DNA from: an uncultured Spirochaetaceae bacterium
GTDB lineage: Bacteria; Spirochaetota; Spirochaetia; SZUA-6; Bin103
Assembly (NCBI GenBank): GCA_913043885.1
Contig: CAJWOB010000038.1
Location: 1-12,171, forward strand
Length of the DNA: 12,171 nucleotides
Reading direction: 5' to 3'
Positions 6,092-12,171 of the stretch are shown here, in pieces. The position numbers and the translations under genes are program-made. How positions within the stretch are numbered: position 1 is the stretch's first letter; every line of letters starts with the position of its first letter. A model generated the notes under the pieces. The model did no database searches. It was not told where the DNA came from and was given only the letters and a program-made list of their open reading frames with translations.

Positions 6092-6137
6092 CGAAACCGC
6101 GGCTGCGAACCGCAGGAGCGGCCCGGCGACACGGCCG
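6081..6137 (-). terminator. Hairpin cluster after the beta-propeller gene, possible terminator
   Basis: Just past the stop codon at 6141-6139 there are several inverted repeats: CGGCC/GGCCG (6119-6123/6133-6137), a tight CTGCG-AAC-CGCAG (6103-6115) and a wider CCTGCGGT/ACCGCAGG (6081-6088/6109-6116). In the minus-strand RNA the tight hairpin is followed by a loosely U-rich GTTTCGTTG. That is weak evidence for intrinsic termination. The cluster overlaps the -35 box of the rib promoter, so some read-through from the upstream operon into ribD is possible. Confidence 0.35.
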
Positions 6138-6138
6138 T

Positions 6139-7383
6139 TCAGAACACCTGCTCGAGGACGTAGAACAGATTGCGGTCGGTGCCAAAGATCAGGTATTTGC
6201 CCGACACTACCGGCGCACTCAGGACGGCCCCCTCCAGCTCCATCTGCCAGGCGAGCCGGCCATTGTTGGCCGAGAGCGCCACCAGCCGTGGCGCCACGCC
6301 GGCCGCCTCGTCGCCGTGGACGCCGAAGTAGACGCGGTCGCCGGCAACGGTGGGGGCGTTGCTGGTCGGATACTGGAAGGTGTGGCGCCAGGCGGAAGTG
6401 CCACTCTCGGTATTGAAAGCGCGCACCACCGCATCCCCGCTGGTGTAGATAACGATGTTACGCCACAGCGATGGTGCCATGTAGTCGAGCAGATTGAGGC
6501 TGTCCCGGAACACCTGCCGCGGCTGATACACCAGCTCCCCGCGGTCGCCGAAGAACGAGGTCTCCTCGACGATCCAGCGGGGCTGACCGGTCAAGCGGTC
6601 CACCGCGTAGTAGGCGTAGCGGAGCTCGTCATTGCCCGCGCCACCGGCGGAGTAGTAGAGCACGCGGTCGCGCAGGGCGGGGAACGAGTACCAGTTGTAG
6701 CCGGGCGTGGTCGACTCCACCCACAGGTACTGCTTGTCGTAGATATCGAAGGCGCCGAAGCTGGCGCCCAGATTCCGCGGGCCGGGCGCCCAGTACATCA
6801 CGCCGTCGTACACCTGAAAGGTGTGATACGACCACACCGGGTTGGGGATGCGGTGCACCTCTTGGCCCTCGAGGGTAAGGAAGTGGGTGTCTCCGCGATC
6901 GCTGGTGAACATCACCAGATCGTCGTAACGGAGGATCAGCGACTGCACGGTGTACTCGGTGGGGAAGCGCCAGCGCTCCTCTCCCGTGGTCCGGTCCACC
7001 GCGTAGACGTGGCCGTCGTTGGAGCCGAAGTAGAGGTTGTCGCTGTCGGCAAATGGCACCGAGTTCACCGGCGCCCGGGACTTGAAGATCCACTGCATGT
7101 AGCCGGTGTTGAGGTCGAAGGCGTAGAAGTTGCCGTCGTCGGAGCCGAAATGGACGGTGTCCCCGACCACCACCGGCGGGTTGAAGGCCCGCGCCCGCGC
7201 GCCGTCCGGTTCCAGCGGCAGCTTCCACTTGACGGCCAGCGGCGGCCGCAGCGCGTTCGGAGTGGCGCCGCGACCATCCTCGCCGCGAAACATCACCCAG
7301 TCGCTGCTCTGGCTGCAGGCGGCAAGCGTCAGCAGCAGTAGCGGCGCGAGGAGCGGTGGGAAGAGTGCGGCGACGCGCCGCAT
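6139..7383 (-). CDS. Lipoprotein with PQQ-like beta-propeller repeats
   Basis: A 414-residue exported protein. Residues 1-23 form a lipoprotein signal with Arg-Arg, a leucine-rich core and lipobox LTLAAC, acylated at Cys23; Ser at +2 would suit outer-membrane sorting in a Gram-negative cell. The rest contains repeated propeller blades of the form G-x-x-YA-x-D-x-x-TG-x-x-x-W: HFGSDDGNFYAFDLNTG (78-94), YFGSNDGHVYAVDRTTG (118-134), AYYAVDRLTG (257-266) and YFGVHGDEAAG (352-362). The fold is that of PQQ-domain and BamB-like proteins, which mainly bind other proteins. No enzyme residues can be named. The ATG at 7383 is preceded by GTG (7386) and lies about 40 nt after the transglutaminase gene. 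It is the last gene of the MoxR operon, so it may be a scaffold or client of that system. BamB itself is not supported. Confidence 0.85.
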   Translation of the reverse strand: MRRVAALFPPLLAPLLLLTLAACSQSSDWVMFRGEDGRGATPNALRPPLAVKWKLPLEPDGARARAFNPPVVVGDTVHFGSDDGNFYAFDLNTGYMQWIFKSRAPVNSVPFADSDNLYFGSNDGHVYAVDRTTGEERWRFPTEYTVQSLILRYDDLVMFTSDRGDTHFLTLEGQEVHRIPNPVWSYHTFQVYDGVMYWAPGPRNLGASFGAFDIYDKQYLWVESTTPGYNWYSFPALRDRVLYYSAGGAGNDELRYAYYAVDRLTGQPRWIVEETSFFGDRGELVYQPRQVFRDSLNLLDYMAPSLWRNIVIYTSGDAVVRAFNTESGTSAWRHTFQYPTSNAPTVAGDRVYFGVHGDEAAGVAPRLVALSANNGRLAWQMELEGAVLSAPVVSGKYLIFGTDRNLFYVLEQVF

Positions 7384-7424
7384 CACCGAGCCGGTTCTGT
7401 CCAACACGTTGCCGATCACCCGAC

Positions 7425-9812
7425 CTAGTAGTAGAGCGGTCGTAGGCTGAAGACCCGCGACAGGAACCCCCGCAGCCCCGGCGCCCGAGTGCCCTTGCTG
7501 GCCTCGCGGTAGCTGTCGCGCAGCTGCTGCCAGGCTGTGTCCCGCTCGCCGGCCGAGTAGCCCTGCCGGTAGCGAAGCATCGTGTAGAGCGTCGCAAACC
7601 GGCCGATGTGAGAGTGGTGCTGCGCATACTCGAGGGCAGTGTCTGCCCGCGGCTTCAGCGGGAAGCCGTTGCGAGCCATGCGCATGTAGAGCAGCCTGGC
7701 GTTGGCGCGCACGCCGGCCGCGTCGGGGCGGCGGGCGCGCAGCGTCAGCAGCAGCTGGCGCCCGTAGCGAAGGCCGTAGGCGCTGGCCAACCCCACCACC
7801 GCCAGACCGCCGATGACCATCAACACGAACCGCCACGGAAACACGAACACCGATGGTTCCACCACCTCCTCCACCTCGATGATGGGGATGACGATGTCGA
7901 AGTTGTTGGCATCGCCCCCCTCCAGTGGCTGCTGTGCGTACGTGGTGGTCTCGAAATCGACCCAGCCGTAGCCGGGGATCCAGAACTGCGTCCAAGAGTG
8001 GCGGTGCGAGGTGGTGATGAGGAACAGGTCTTCCAGCGCGAACTGCTGCAGCGGCTGGATCGACTGCCGCAGAATGCTGAGGGCGCGCAGATGCTGCGGT
8101 GTCTGCAGCGATTCGGTACCGAGGTAGCCGGTAACCACCCGCGACGGAATACCGAGCAGCCTCCCCAGAATGGCCGCGGAGTTGGAGAACTCGGTGCAGT
8201 CGCCGGCGCGTGTCTCGAACAGGAAGTCATCGACGTGACTCACGGAGACGTCGTCGGTGAAGCCAATCTCGTACTGGCAGGTGGAGAAGCTCTGTAGGAT
8301 CAAATCGATCTTGCCGAAGTAGTTGTCCTCGTCTCCCACGATCGCCTGCGCATGGCTCATGAAGCGCTCGCGCTGCTCCGCCTCGAGGTCGACCTCCAGA
8401 TAGCGGGCCATCTGCTGACGCTCGTTGCCGTTGAGCGGGCGAACGGCCGACCAGTCGCGGGCGTCGCTCTCGCTTACGTTCGAGACCACCCGGTAGGAGA
8501 ACGAGAACGGGTGATATCTACGGCGTTGCACCGTCGGCTCTATCTCCGCTGGCTGATAGGGCATGACCCGTTCTGGGATAGTGGAGTAGAAGAAGTATTC
8601 TCGTGGCTGCCGCTCGCGGTCGCGGGTGAAGCGAGCGCCCTCCCAGGTGTCGAGCAAGCGCTGATAGGTGAGGTCGTTGAGCGGCTCGTCCTGGGTGTAG
8701 GTGAACCCGTCTTCCGGGTGAAAGACACCGAAGTAGGCGTCGGCGGCATAGACCGGGTCGCGGGAGCTGGCGATGACCATCACCGCGTACTGCTTGTTGT
8801 CACCGTCTCCCTCCCCCTGGTTGCCTCCCTCTCCTTCGGCGTCGCCTTCGCCACCCTGGTTGCCGCTGCCGCTGCCACCGCTACCGCCGGTCGCGTCCTG
8901 CGGCGTATCCCCCTCGCCGGGGCGGGTGGGCTGCTGCACGCGGTCGTCCCACTCATCGGCGGGGATGCCCTCCAACCCGGGGCCGCGGTTCTGATTCGGA
9001 TCCTGACCCTCCTCGCCCTGGCCGCCACCCCCGTCCTGGTCGTCCGGCTCCTGACCACGGAGGTTCCCGCCCGGCGGGGCGTCGGCACTATCGTCGATCG
9101 GCTGCGGTGGACGCGGTGGCAGCTCGTTGAGGCGGTTGAACGCGAAGCTGTTCTCCACGAAGTCGGCCGGCAGCAGGAACATCCCTAGCAACAGGGGAAC
9201 GCTTACCGCGGCAAATATCGCCAGTTCCAGACGCCGTCGCCCCTCCTGGCCACGGTGGAAGGCCGCCTGATACAGGACGATGCCGTGGAGCAAGAAGCCA
9301 GCCATCGCCAGCAGCATCAGCACGGTGGTGAGGATGGAGCTCTCGCTGGCGATCTCCGCAGATGCCCGCGAGAAGCGCAACATCTTCAGGTACACGTAGC
9401 CCAGGAAGAAGGTCTCCACCCCGGCCAGCGCGTAGCCATACTCCCGTCCAGAGAACACCAGCAGGGTCAGGACGAACGCCGCTCCTCCGGCGACGATCAC
9501 ACTCCACGCCGAGCTGTCGAAGCCGGTGCCGGCCACCACGGCGACCAGTAGCCCAAGCACGGCGCCGAGCAGTATGGTCCGTGGCGACGGCAGGCGACGT
9601 ACCGGAAGCGCGAACCGACCTGCGGTAGCGGTGCCGCCATTACCCCCGAGCCGCAGGCGCAGGAGATAGGCCAACAGCATCTGCAGCGGTACGAGGGCGA
9701 ACCAGATGACTACGCCGGAGCGGTCGTAGGGGATGGCCACCGCCGGATGCAGCAGCGGCGTCAGGACCGCCAGCAGATACAGTCCGAGTCGGGTCAGGAA
9801 GAGGGCATGCAC
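7425..9812 (-). CDS. Membrane-anchored transglutaminase-like protein (TgpA-like) with DUF4129-like tail
   Basis: A 795-residue membrane protein. About six to seven hydrophobic segments lie at 5-27, 33-54, 79-97, 103-121, 127-145, 160-181 and 196-216. Residues 228-340 are a long low-complexity Pro/Gly/Asp/Glu/Gln linker. An extracytoplasmic transglutaminase-like core follows with the Cys-His-Asp triad visible as GDCTEFS (Cys539), SHRHSW (His605) and GWVDFETT (Asp619). One more membrane segment (658-681) precedes a DUF4129-like cytoplasmic tail with ARLLYMRMARNGFPLKPRADTALEYA-type sequence (705-730). Such proteins act as amidases, proteases or cross-linkers at the cell surface; the substrate here is unknown. 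The GTG at 9812 follows GAGGT and overlaps the upstream DUF58 gene by 19 bases. Position in the MoxR/DUF58 operon supports joint function. Confidence 0.9.
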   Translation of the reverse strand: MHALFLTRLGLYLLAVLTPLLHPAVAIPYDRSGVVIWFALVPLQMLLAYLLRLRLGGNGGTATAGRFALPVRRLPSPRTILLGAVLGLLVAVVAGTGFDSSAWSVIVAGGAAFVLTLLVFSGREYGYALAGVETFFLGYVYLKMLRFSRASAEIASESSILTTVLMLLAMAGFLLHGIVLYQAAFHRGQEGRRRLELAIFAAVSVPLLLGMFLLPADFVENSFAFNRLNELPPRPPQPIDDSADAPPGGNLRGQEPDDQDGGGGQGEEGQDPNQNRGPGLEGIPADEWDDRVQQPTRPGEGDTPQDATGGSGGSGSGNQGGEGDAEGEGGNQGEGDGDNKQYAVMVIASSRDPVYAADAYFGVFHPEDGFTYTQDEPLNDLTYQRLLDTWEGARFTRDRERQPREYFFYSTIPERVMPYQPAEIEPTVQRRRYHPFSFSYRVVSNVSESDARDWSAVRPLNGNERQQMARYLEVDLEAEQRERFMSHAQAIVGDEDNYFGKIDLILQSFSTCQYEIGFTDDVSVSHVDDFLFETRAGDCTEFSNSAAILGRLLGIPSRVVTGYLGTESLQTPQHLRALSILRQSIQPLQQFALEDLFLITTSHRHSWTQFWIPGYGWVDFETTTYAQQPLEGGDANNFDIVIPIIEVEEVVEPSVFVFPWRFVLMVIGGLAVVGLASAYGLRYGRQLLLTLRARRPDAAGVRANARLLYMRMARNGFPLKPRADTALEYAQHHSHIGRFATLYTMLRYRQGYSAGERDTAWQQLRDSYREASKGTRAPGLRGFLSRVFSLRPLYY
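8793..9131 (-). repeat. Low-complexity acidic Gly-rich linker inside the transglutaminase gene
   Basis: This part of the gene encodes residues 228-340, made almost only of Pro, Gly, Asp, Glu, Gln, Asn and Ser, with irregular repeats such as GGSGGSGSG and GGEGDAEGEGG. On the plus strand it appears as CTCC/CACC-rich sequence. It is likely a disordered, strongly acidic spacer between the membrane domain and the catalytic domain, and a candidate for length variation by replication slippage. Confidence 0.75.
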
Positions 9813-11395
9813 GTGTACCTCACCCTAAGGGGCTGTTCGTCGAGGCTGGTAGCCGAGATCGGTCGCGGATTCGGCATCGGGCCCGCCTCCGTGTGGGCCG
9901 CCGCCCGCCCGACCCGCCGCGGTCTGCCGCGACCGGCTGGCTCGGATGACCACAGCCAGCGGCCGCCGAACGTGCCCGGTAGCGCAGCGTCGTTGACGCA
10001 CAGCTGATACCGGTCGCGCTTCGATGGGTCCTCGTCCGCGCCGACCGCACTCGCCGCACCTGCGGCCACGGCGGTGCGGAACACGTGGGTGCGGTGGGCG
10101 CCACTGGTGCCGATGAAGTGGTCGAGGTCGTCATCGAAAGCCGTCGAGAACACGAAGAGATCACCCATGCGAGGACCGCTCGGAGATGCTCCTGCTCCGC
10201 TGAATCCCCGGCTCCCCCCGGGCTGCAATCGCACGTTCGCCAGGTGACGGGCAAGGTTATCGATATCGGTCATCTCCAGAACGGCGAGAAGCGTCTGACC
10301 AGTGTCGACGACGAAGGTGTACTCGGGGTGGTGGAGCTTGATGACCCGCAGAAACGTGATGAGCCAGCTCTTGGCGAAGTCGAGGTGGAAGACCGTGTCA
10401 CGATTCTCGCGCCGGCCCGGCTGCGCAGCACCTGCGGCATGCGTGCTTGTGCCGGGTGGCGCGGCGACGTAGGGGCGCAGCGCGACGTGCAGCAGCTGCG
10501 TCCGCTCCTGGGTGACCGGGGAGATGCGGGTGATCATCTCGTTGAGCCGGCTGGTGGCCTTCCAGTTGATGTCCTTCATGCGGTCGCCTGCCATGTACTC
10601 CCGCATGAAGTACTTCTCCTCGTCCGCGGTCTTCGCTCGCTGCGTGGTGTCGAAGCCCACGGAGATATCGACCGGCGGAGCGCTCTGGTCGCCGAGGAGC
10701 GCCGGCACCACCGTCAGGTCGCGGCGCTCAGCCGGTCGCAGCTGCGCGCGGCAGAGCCCGAACACGTCGCGCACGACGACGCGGCCCCGCATAGTGACCG
10801 CGCCGGCGGCCGGCAGGTAGAAGGACAGGGATAGCACTCCGCCGGTACCGTTTGCCTCGCGATAGCCGACCAGCGTGGCGCGGTGTCCGATACGCAGCCG
10901 CCACCACACACCGAAGTGAATGCGAAAGAAGAGCTTCGCCTGCTCCGTGCGAGTGGACAGCGTGTGTTCGGCAGCGGATCGGGCATGCAGCGAGGTGCTG
11001 CTGCTCCACTCGAAGTCGGCCAGCGCGAAGCGATACGCCTGGAGCCGGCCTACCCCAGCCAGCACCAGGAGGGCGAGGTAGGCGGCGATTGCCAGCACGA
11101 ATTCGTAGGGGGAGCCTCCCGCGAATGCGCTCCCCAGCAGATAGGTCGCGGCGACGAAGAGGAGCGAGCCGAGGGGGGTGAACGGGTACCAGACGAGTGC
11201 GGAGCGCAGCCACGCCCCGGCGGGCCGGGAGGTGCCCGGACGGGTTCGATCGAACGGCGTCGGTGGTGAGGCAGCAGGCCGGTCCGATGACTGAGCCGCG
11301 CTGGCGGTCGATGCGGGACGCACGGTCGCTGCGGGACGCCCGGTCGTTGTCGGTCGGACGGCGGCTGACGGAAGGTCGGCCGCCGACCGGGTCAC
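9794..11395 (-). CDS. DUF58 domain protein
   Basis: A 533-residue protein. Residues 1-60 are Ala/Pro/Thr/Arg-rich and probably disordered. Two membrane segments (about 70-91 and 97-116) are followed by a beta-rich region and the DUF58 signature REYMAGDRMKDINWKATSR (265-283). A VWA-like C-terminal half follows, with FVVDTGQTL (361-369) and GDLFVFSTAFDDD (411-423). DUF58 proteins are regular partners of MoxR ATPases, and their biochemical role is poorly known. The start is taken as the GTG at 11395, whose GTGA overlaps the MoxR gene's TGA. The open frame continues upstream to 12151, but that part is only the MoxR gene read out of frame. Since the N-terminal tail is not conserved, a later start is possible. 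The C-terminus overlaps the transglutaminase start. Confidence 0.88.
   Translation of the reverse strand: MTRSAADLPSAAVRPTTTGRPAATVRPASTASAAQSSDRPAASPPTPFDRTRPGTSRPAGAWLRSALVWYPFTPLGSLLFVAATYLLGSAFAGGSPYEFVLAIAAYLALLVLAGVGRLQAYRFALADFEWSSSTSLHARSAAEHTLSTRTEQAKLFFRIHFGVWWRLRIGHRATLVGYREANGTGGVLSLSFYLPAAGAVTMRGRVVVRDVFGLCRAQLRPAERRDLTVVPALLGDQSAPPVDISVGFDTTQRAKTADEEKYFMREYMAGDRMKDINWKATSRLNEMITRISPVTQERTQLLHVALRPYVAAPPGTSTHAAGAAQPGRRENRDTVFHLDFAKSWLITFLRVIKLHHPEYTFVVDTGQTLLAVLEMTDIDNLARHLANVRLQPGGSRGFSGAGASPSGPRMGDLFVFSTAFDDDLDHFIGTSGAHRTHVFRTAVAAGAASAVGADEDPSKRDRYQLCVNDAALPGTFGGRWLWSSEPAGRGRPRRVGRAAAHTEAGPMPNPRPISATSLDEQPLRVRYTCMPSS
11312..11347. repeat. Tandem 18-bp repeat, two copies, in the DUF58 gene
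   Basis: Two adjacent 18-bp units (11312-11329 and 11330-11347) differ at two positions, TGCGGGACGCACGGTCGC and TGCGGGACGCCCGGTCGT. On the coding strand they give the similar hexapeptides TGRPAA and TVRPAS in the disordered N-terminal tail. This is a short in-frame duplication that could vary in copy number between strains. Confidence 0.8.
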
Positions 11396-12171
11396 CGCGT
11401 GGCGGCTTCCGCGGCGCCGGCCCACGCTCGTTGCTGTGCCTCGACCGGTACCGTGCGCAGCAGCTCGTCGATAACCACCTCGGGCGGGGTGGCCGGATCT
11501 TCCATGATCAGCCGGTGGCTGATCGCCGGCCGCAGGATCTCCTTCACGACGTCCACGGATACGTAGTTGTCGCCCCGCAGGAGCGCCAAGGCGCGCGCCA
11601 TCCGTGACAGCTTGATGCCCGAGCGTGGGCTGGCGCCGGTCTCGACGGCGGGATGAGTACGGGTGTGGCGGATGCAGGCGACGATGTACTGCACTACCTC
11701 GTCGTGGATCGATACCGAGTCGACCATCCGCTGCCACGCCATCAGGCGGTGCTGATCCACTACCGCCGAGAAACCACTCCAGGCGTCCTCTACGCCGTGC
11801 TGGCGGACGATCCGCTCCTCGTCGGCGTCGTCGGGATAGCCTATCGAGATCTGCACCATGAAGCGGTCGAGCTGCGGCGCCGGTAGTGGAAACAGGTGGG
11901 CACCTTTCAGATTCATCGTCGCGATGATGAAGAAGGGCTCCGGAAGCTCGTAGGTGTTGCCCTCGATCGACACCGCCTGCTCCTCCATGGCCTGGAAGAA
12001 GCTGCCCTGGGTCTTCGGAGTGAGGAGATTGATCTCGTCGCAGAGCACGAAGTGGGCGAAGATCGGGCCACGGTTGAACGTGAAATCGCCGCTCCCCATG
12101 TCGTAGCGGGAGAAGCCGAGGATGTCCTGTGGCAGAAGATCGACGGTGCACTGAATCCGACTGAAGTGCTC
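11392..12171 (-). CDS. MoxR-type AAA+ ATPase, 5' end outside the window
   Basis: The last 259 residues of a MoxR-family ATPase. The frame is open to the window edge, where FSRIQCTVDLLPQDILGF matches the family region before Walker B. Seen next are Walker B with HFVLCDEIN, PKTQGSFFQAMEEQAV, sensor 1 as IATMN, the arginine-finger region PAPQLDRF and the sensor 2 lid with GASPRSGIKLSRMARALALLRG. Walker A must lie beyond 12171. MoxR ATPases are thought to act as chaperones that help mature or remodel partner proteins, often those encoded next to them. The gene ends with TGA at 11394-11392, overlapping the DUF58 GTG start, so the two are translationally coupled. The operon promoter is not in the window. 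Confidence 0.93.
   Translation of the reverse strand, partial: EHFSRIQCTVDLLPQDILGFSRYDMGSGDFTFNRGPIFAHFVLCDEINLLTPKTQGSFFQAMEEQAVSIEGNTYELPEPFFIIATMNLKGAHLFPLPAPQLDRFMVQISIGYPDDADEERIVRQHGVEDAWSGFSAVVDQHRLMAWQRMVDSVSIHDEVVQYIVACIRHTRTHPAVETGASPRSGIKLSRMARALALLRGDNYVSVDVVKEILRPAISHRLIMEDPATPPEVVIDELLRTVPVEAQQRAWAGAAEAATR

Noticed and set aside
5710..7341. A 543-residue plus-strand open frame across the riboswitch and propeller gene
   Set aside because: It is antisense to ribD, the riboswitch and the propeller lipoprotein, has no recognisable domain and is the kind of long frame that high GC content produces by chance.
6139..7383. Propeller lipoprotein as the outer-membrane assembly factor BamB
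   Set aside because: Propeller repeats and a lipobox are shared, but there are no BamB-specific sequence traits or bam-type neighbours; the context is a MoxR operon.
7384..7995. Upstream extension of the propeller frame by about 200 residues
   Set aside because: It overlaps the C-terminal part of the transglutaminase gene out of frame and lies ahead of a clear lipoprotein signal peptide starting at 7383.
11396..12151. N-terminal extension of the DUF58 frame by about 250 residues
   Set aside because: This stretch encodes the MoxR ATPase in another frame with all expected motifs, so the extension is a shadow.

Overview
The window is GC-rich and densely coded, almost entirely on the minus strand. 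It suggests a high-GC bacterium, and the lipoprotein plus MoxR/transglutaminase cluster would fit an organism with an outer membrane. The phylum cannot be fixed from sequence reading alone. Three blocks can be told apart.

(1) 1-1980, plus strand. One open frame joins part of a xanthine dehydrogenase FAD-binding subunit (XdhA) to most of a histidinol dehydrogenase (HisD). Each partner lacks an end that its family normally has, and the XdhA part is lower in GC. The frame is therefore either an unusual gene fusion or, more likely, a recombination or assembly join. It converges on block 2, and the two blocks are separated by a symmetric hairpin that contains both stop codons.

(2) 6091-2006, minus strand. 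This is a compact riboflavin operon with its control region. A sigma70-like promoter (6062-6091) leads directly into an FMN riboswitch (5907-6053) and a structured leader. The genes follow in the order ribD, a ribE-ribB fusion, ribH and a DtxR/MntR-family metalloregulator, with 2-nt spacing or 4-base GTGA overlaps between them. Deaminase/reductase, butanone-phosphate synthase, lumazine synthase and riboflavin synthase are all present. GTP cyclohydrolase II (RibA) is not in the window. Riboflavin production is probably shut off by FMN, and the last gene links the operon to metal sensing.

(3) 12171-6139, minus strand. This is an operon of a MoxR-type AAA+ ATPase (5' end outside the window), a DUF58 protein, a membrane-anchored transglutaminase-like protein and a lipoprotein with a PQQ-like beta-propeller. 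The first three are a recurrent MoxR/DUF58/transglutaminase set, and the propeller lipoprotein is the accessory member here. The proteins are expected to act at the cytoplasmic membrane and on its outer face, but no substrate can be read from the sequence.

The only stretch above 300 bases without a gene is 5762-6138. It holds the hairpins after the propeller gene, the rib promoter, the FMN riboswitch and the leader before ribD. No tRNA, rRNA, CRISPR array, insertion sequence or transposase was seen.
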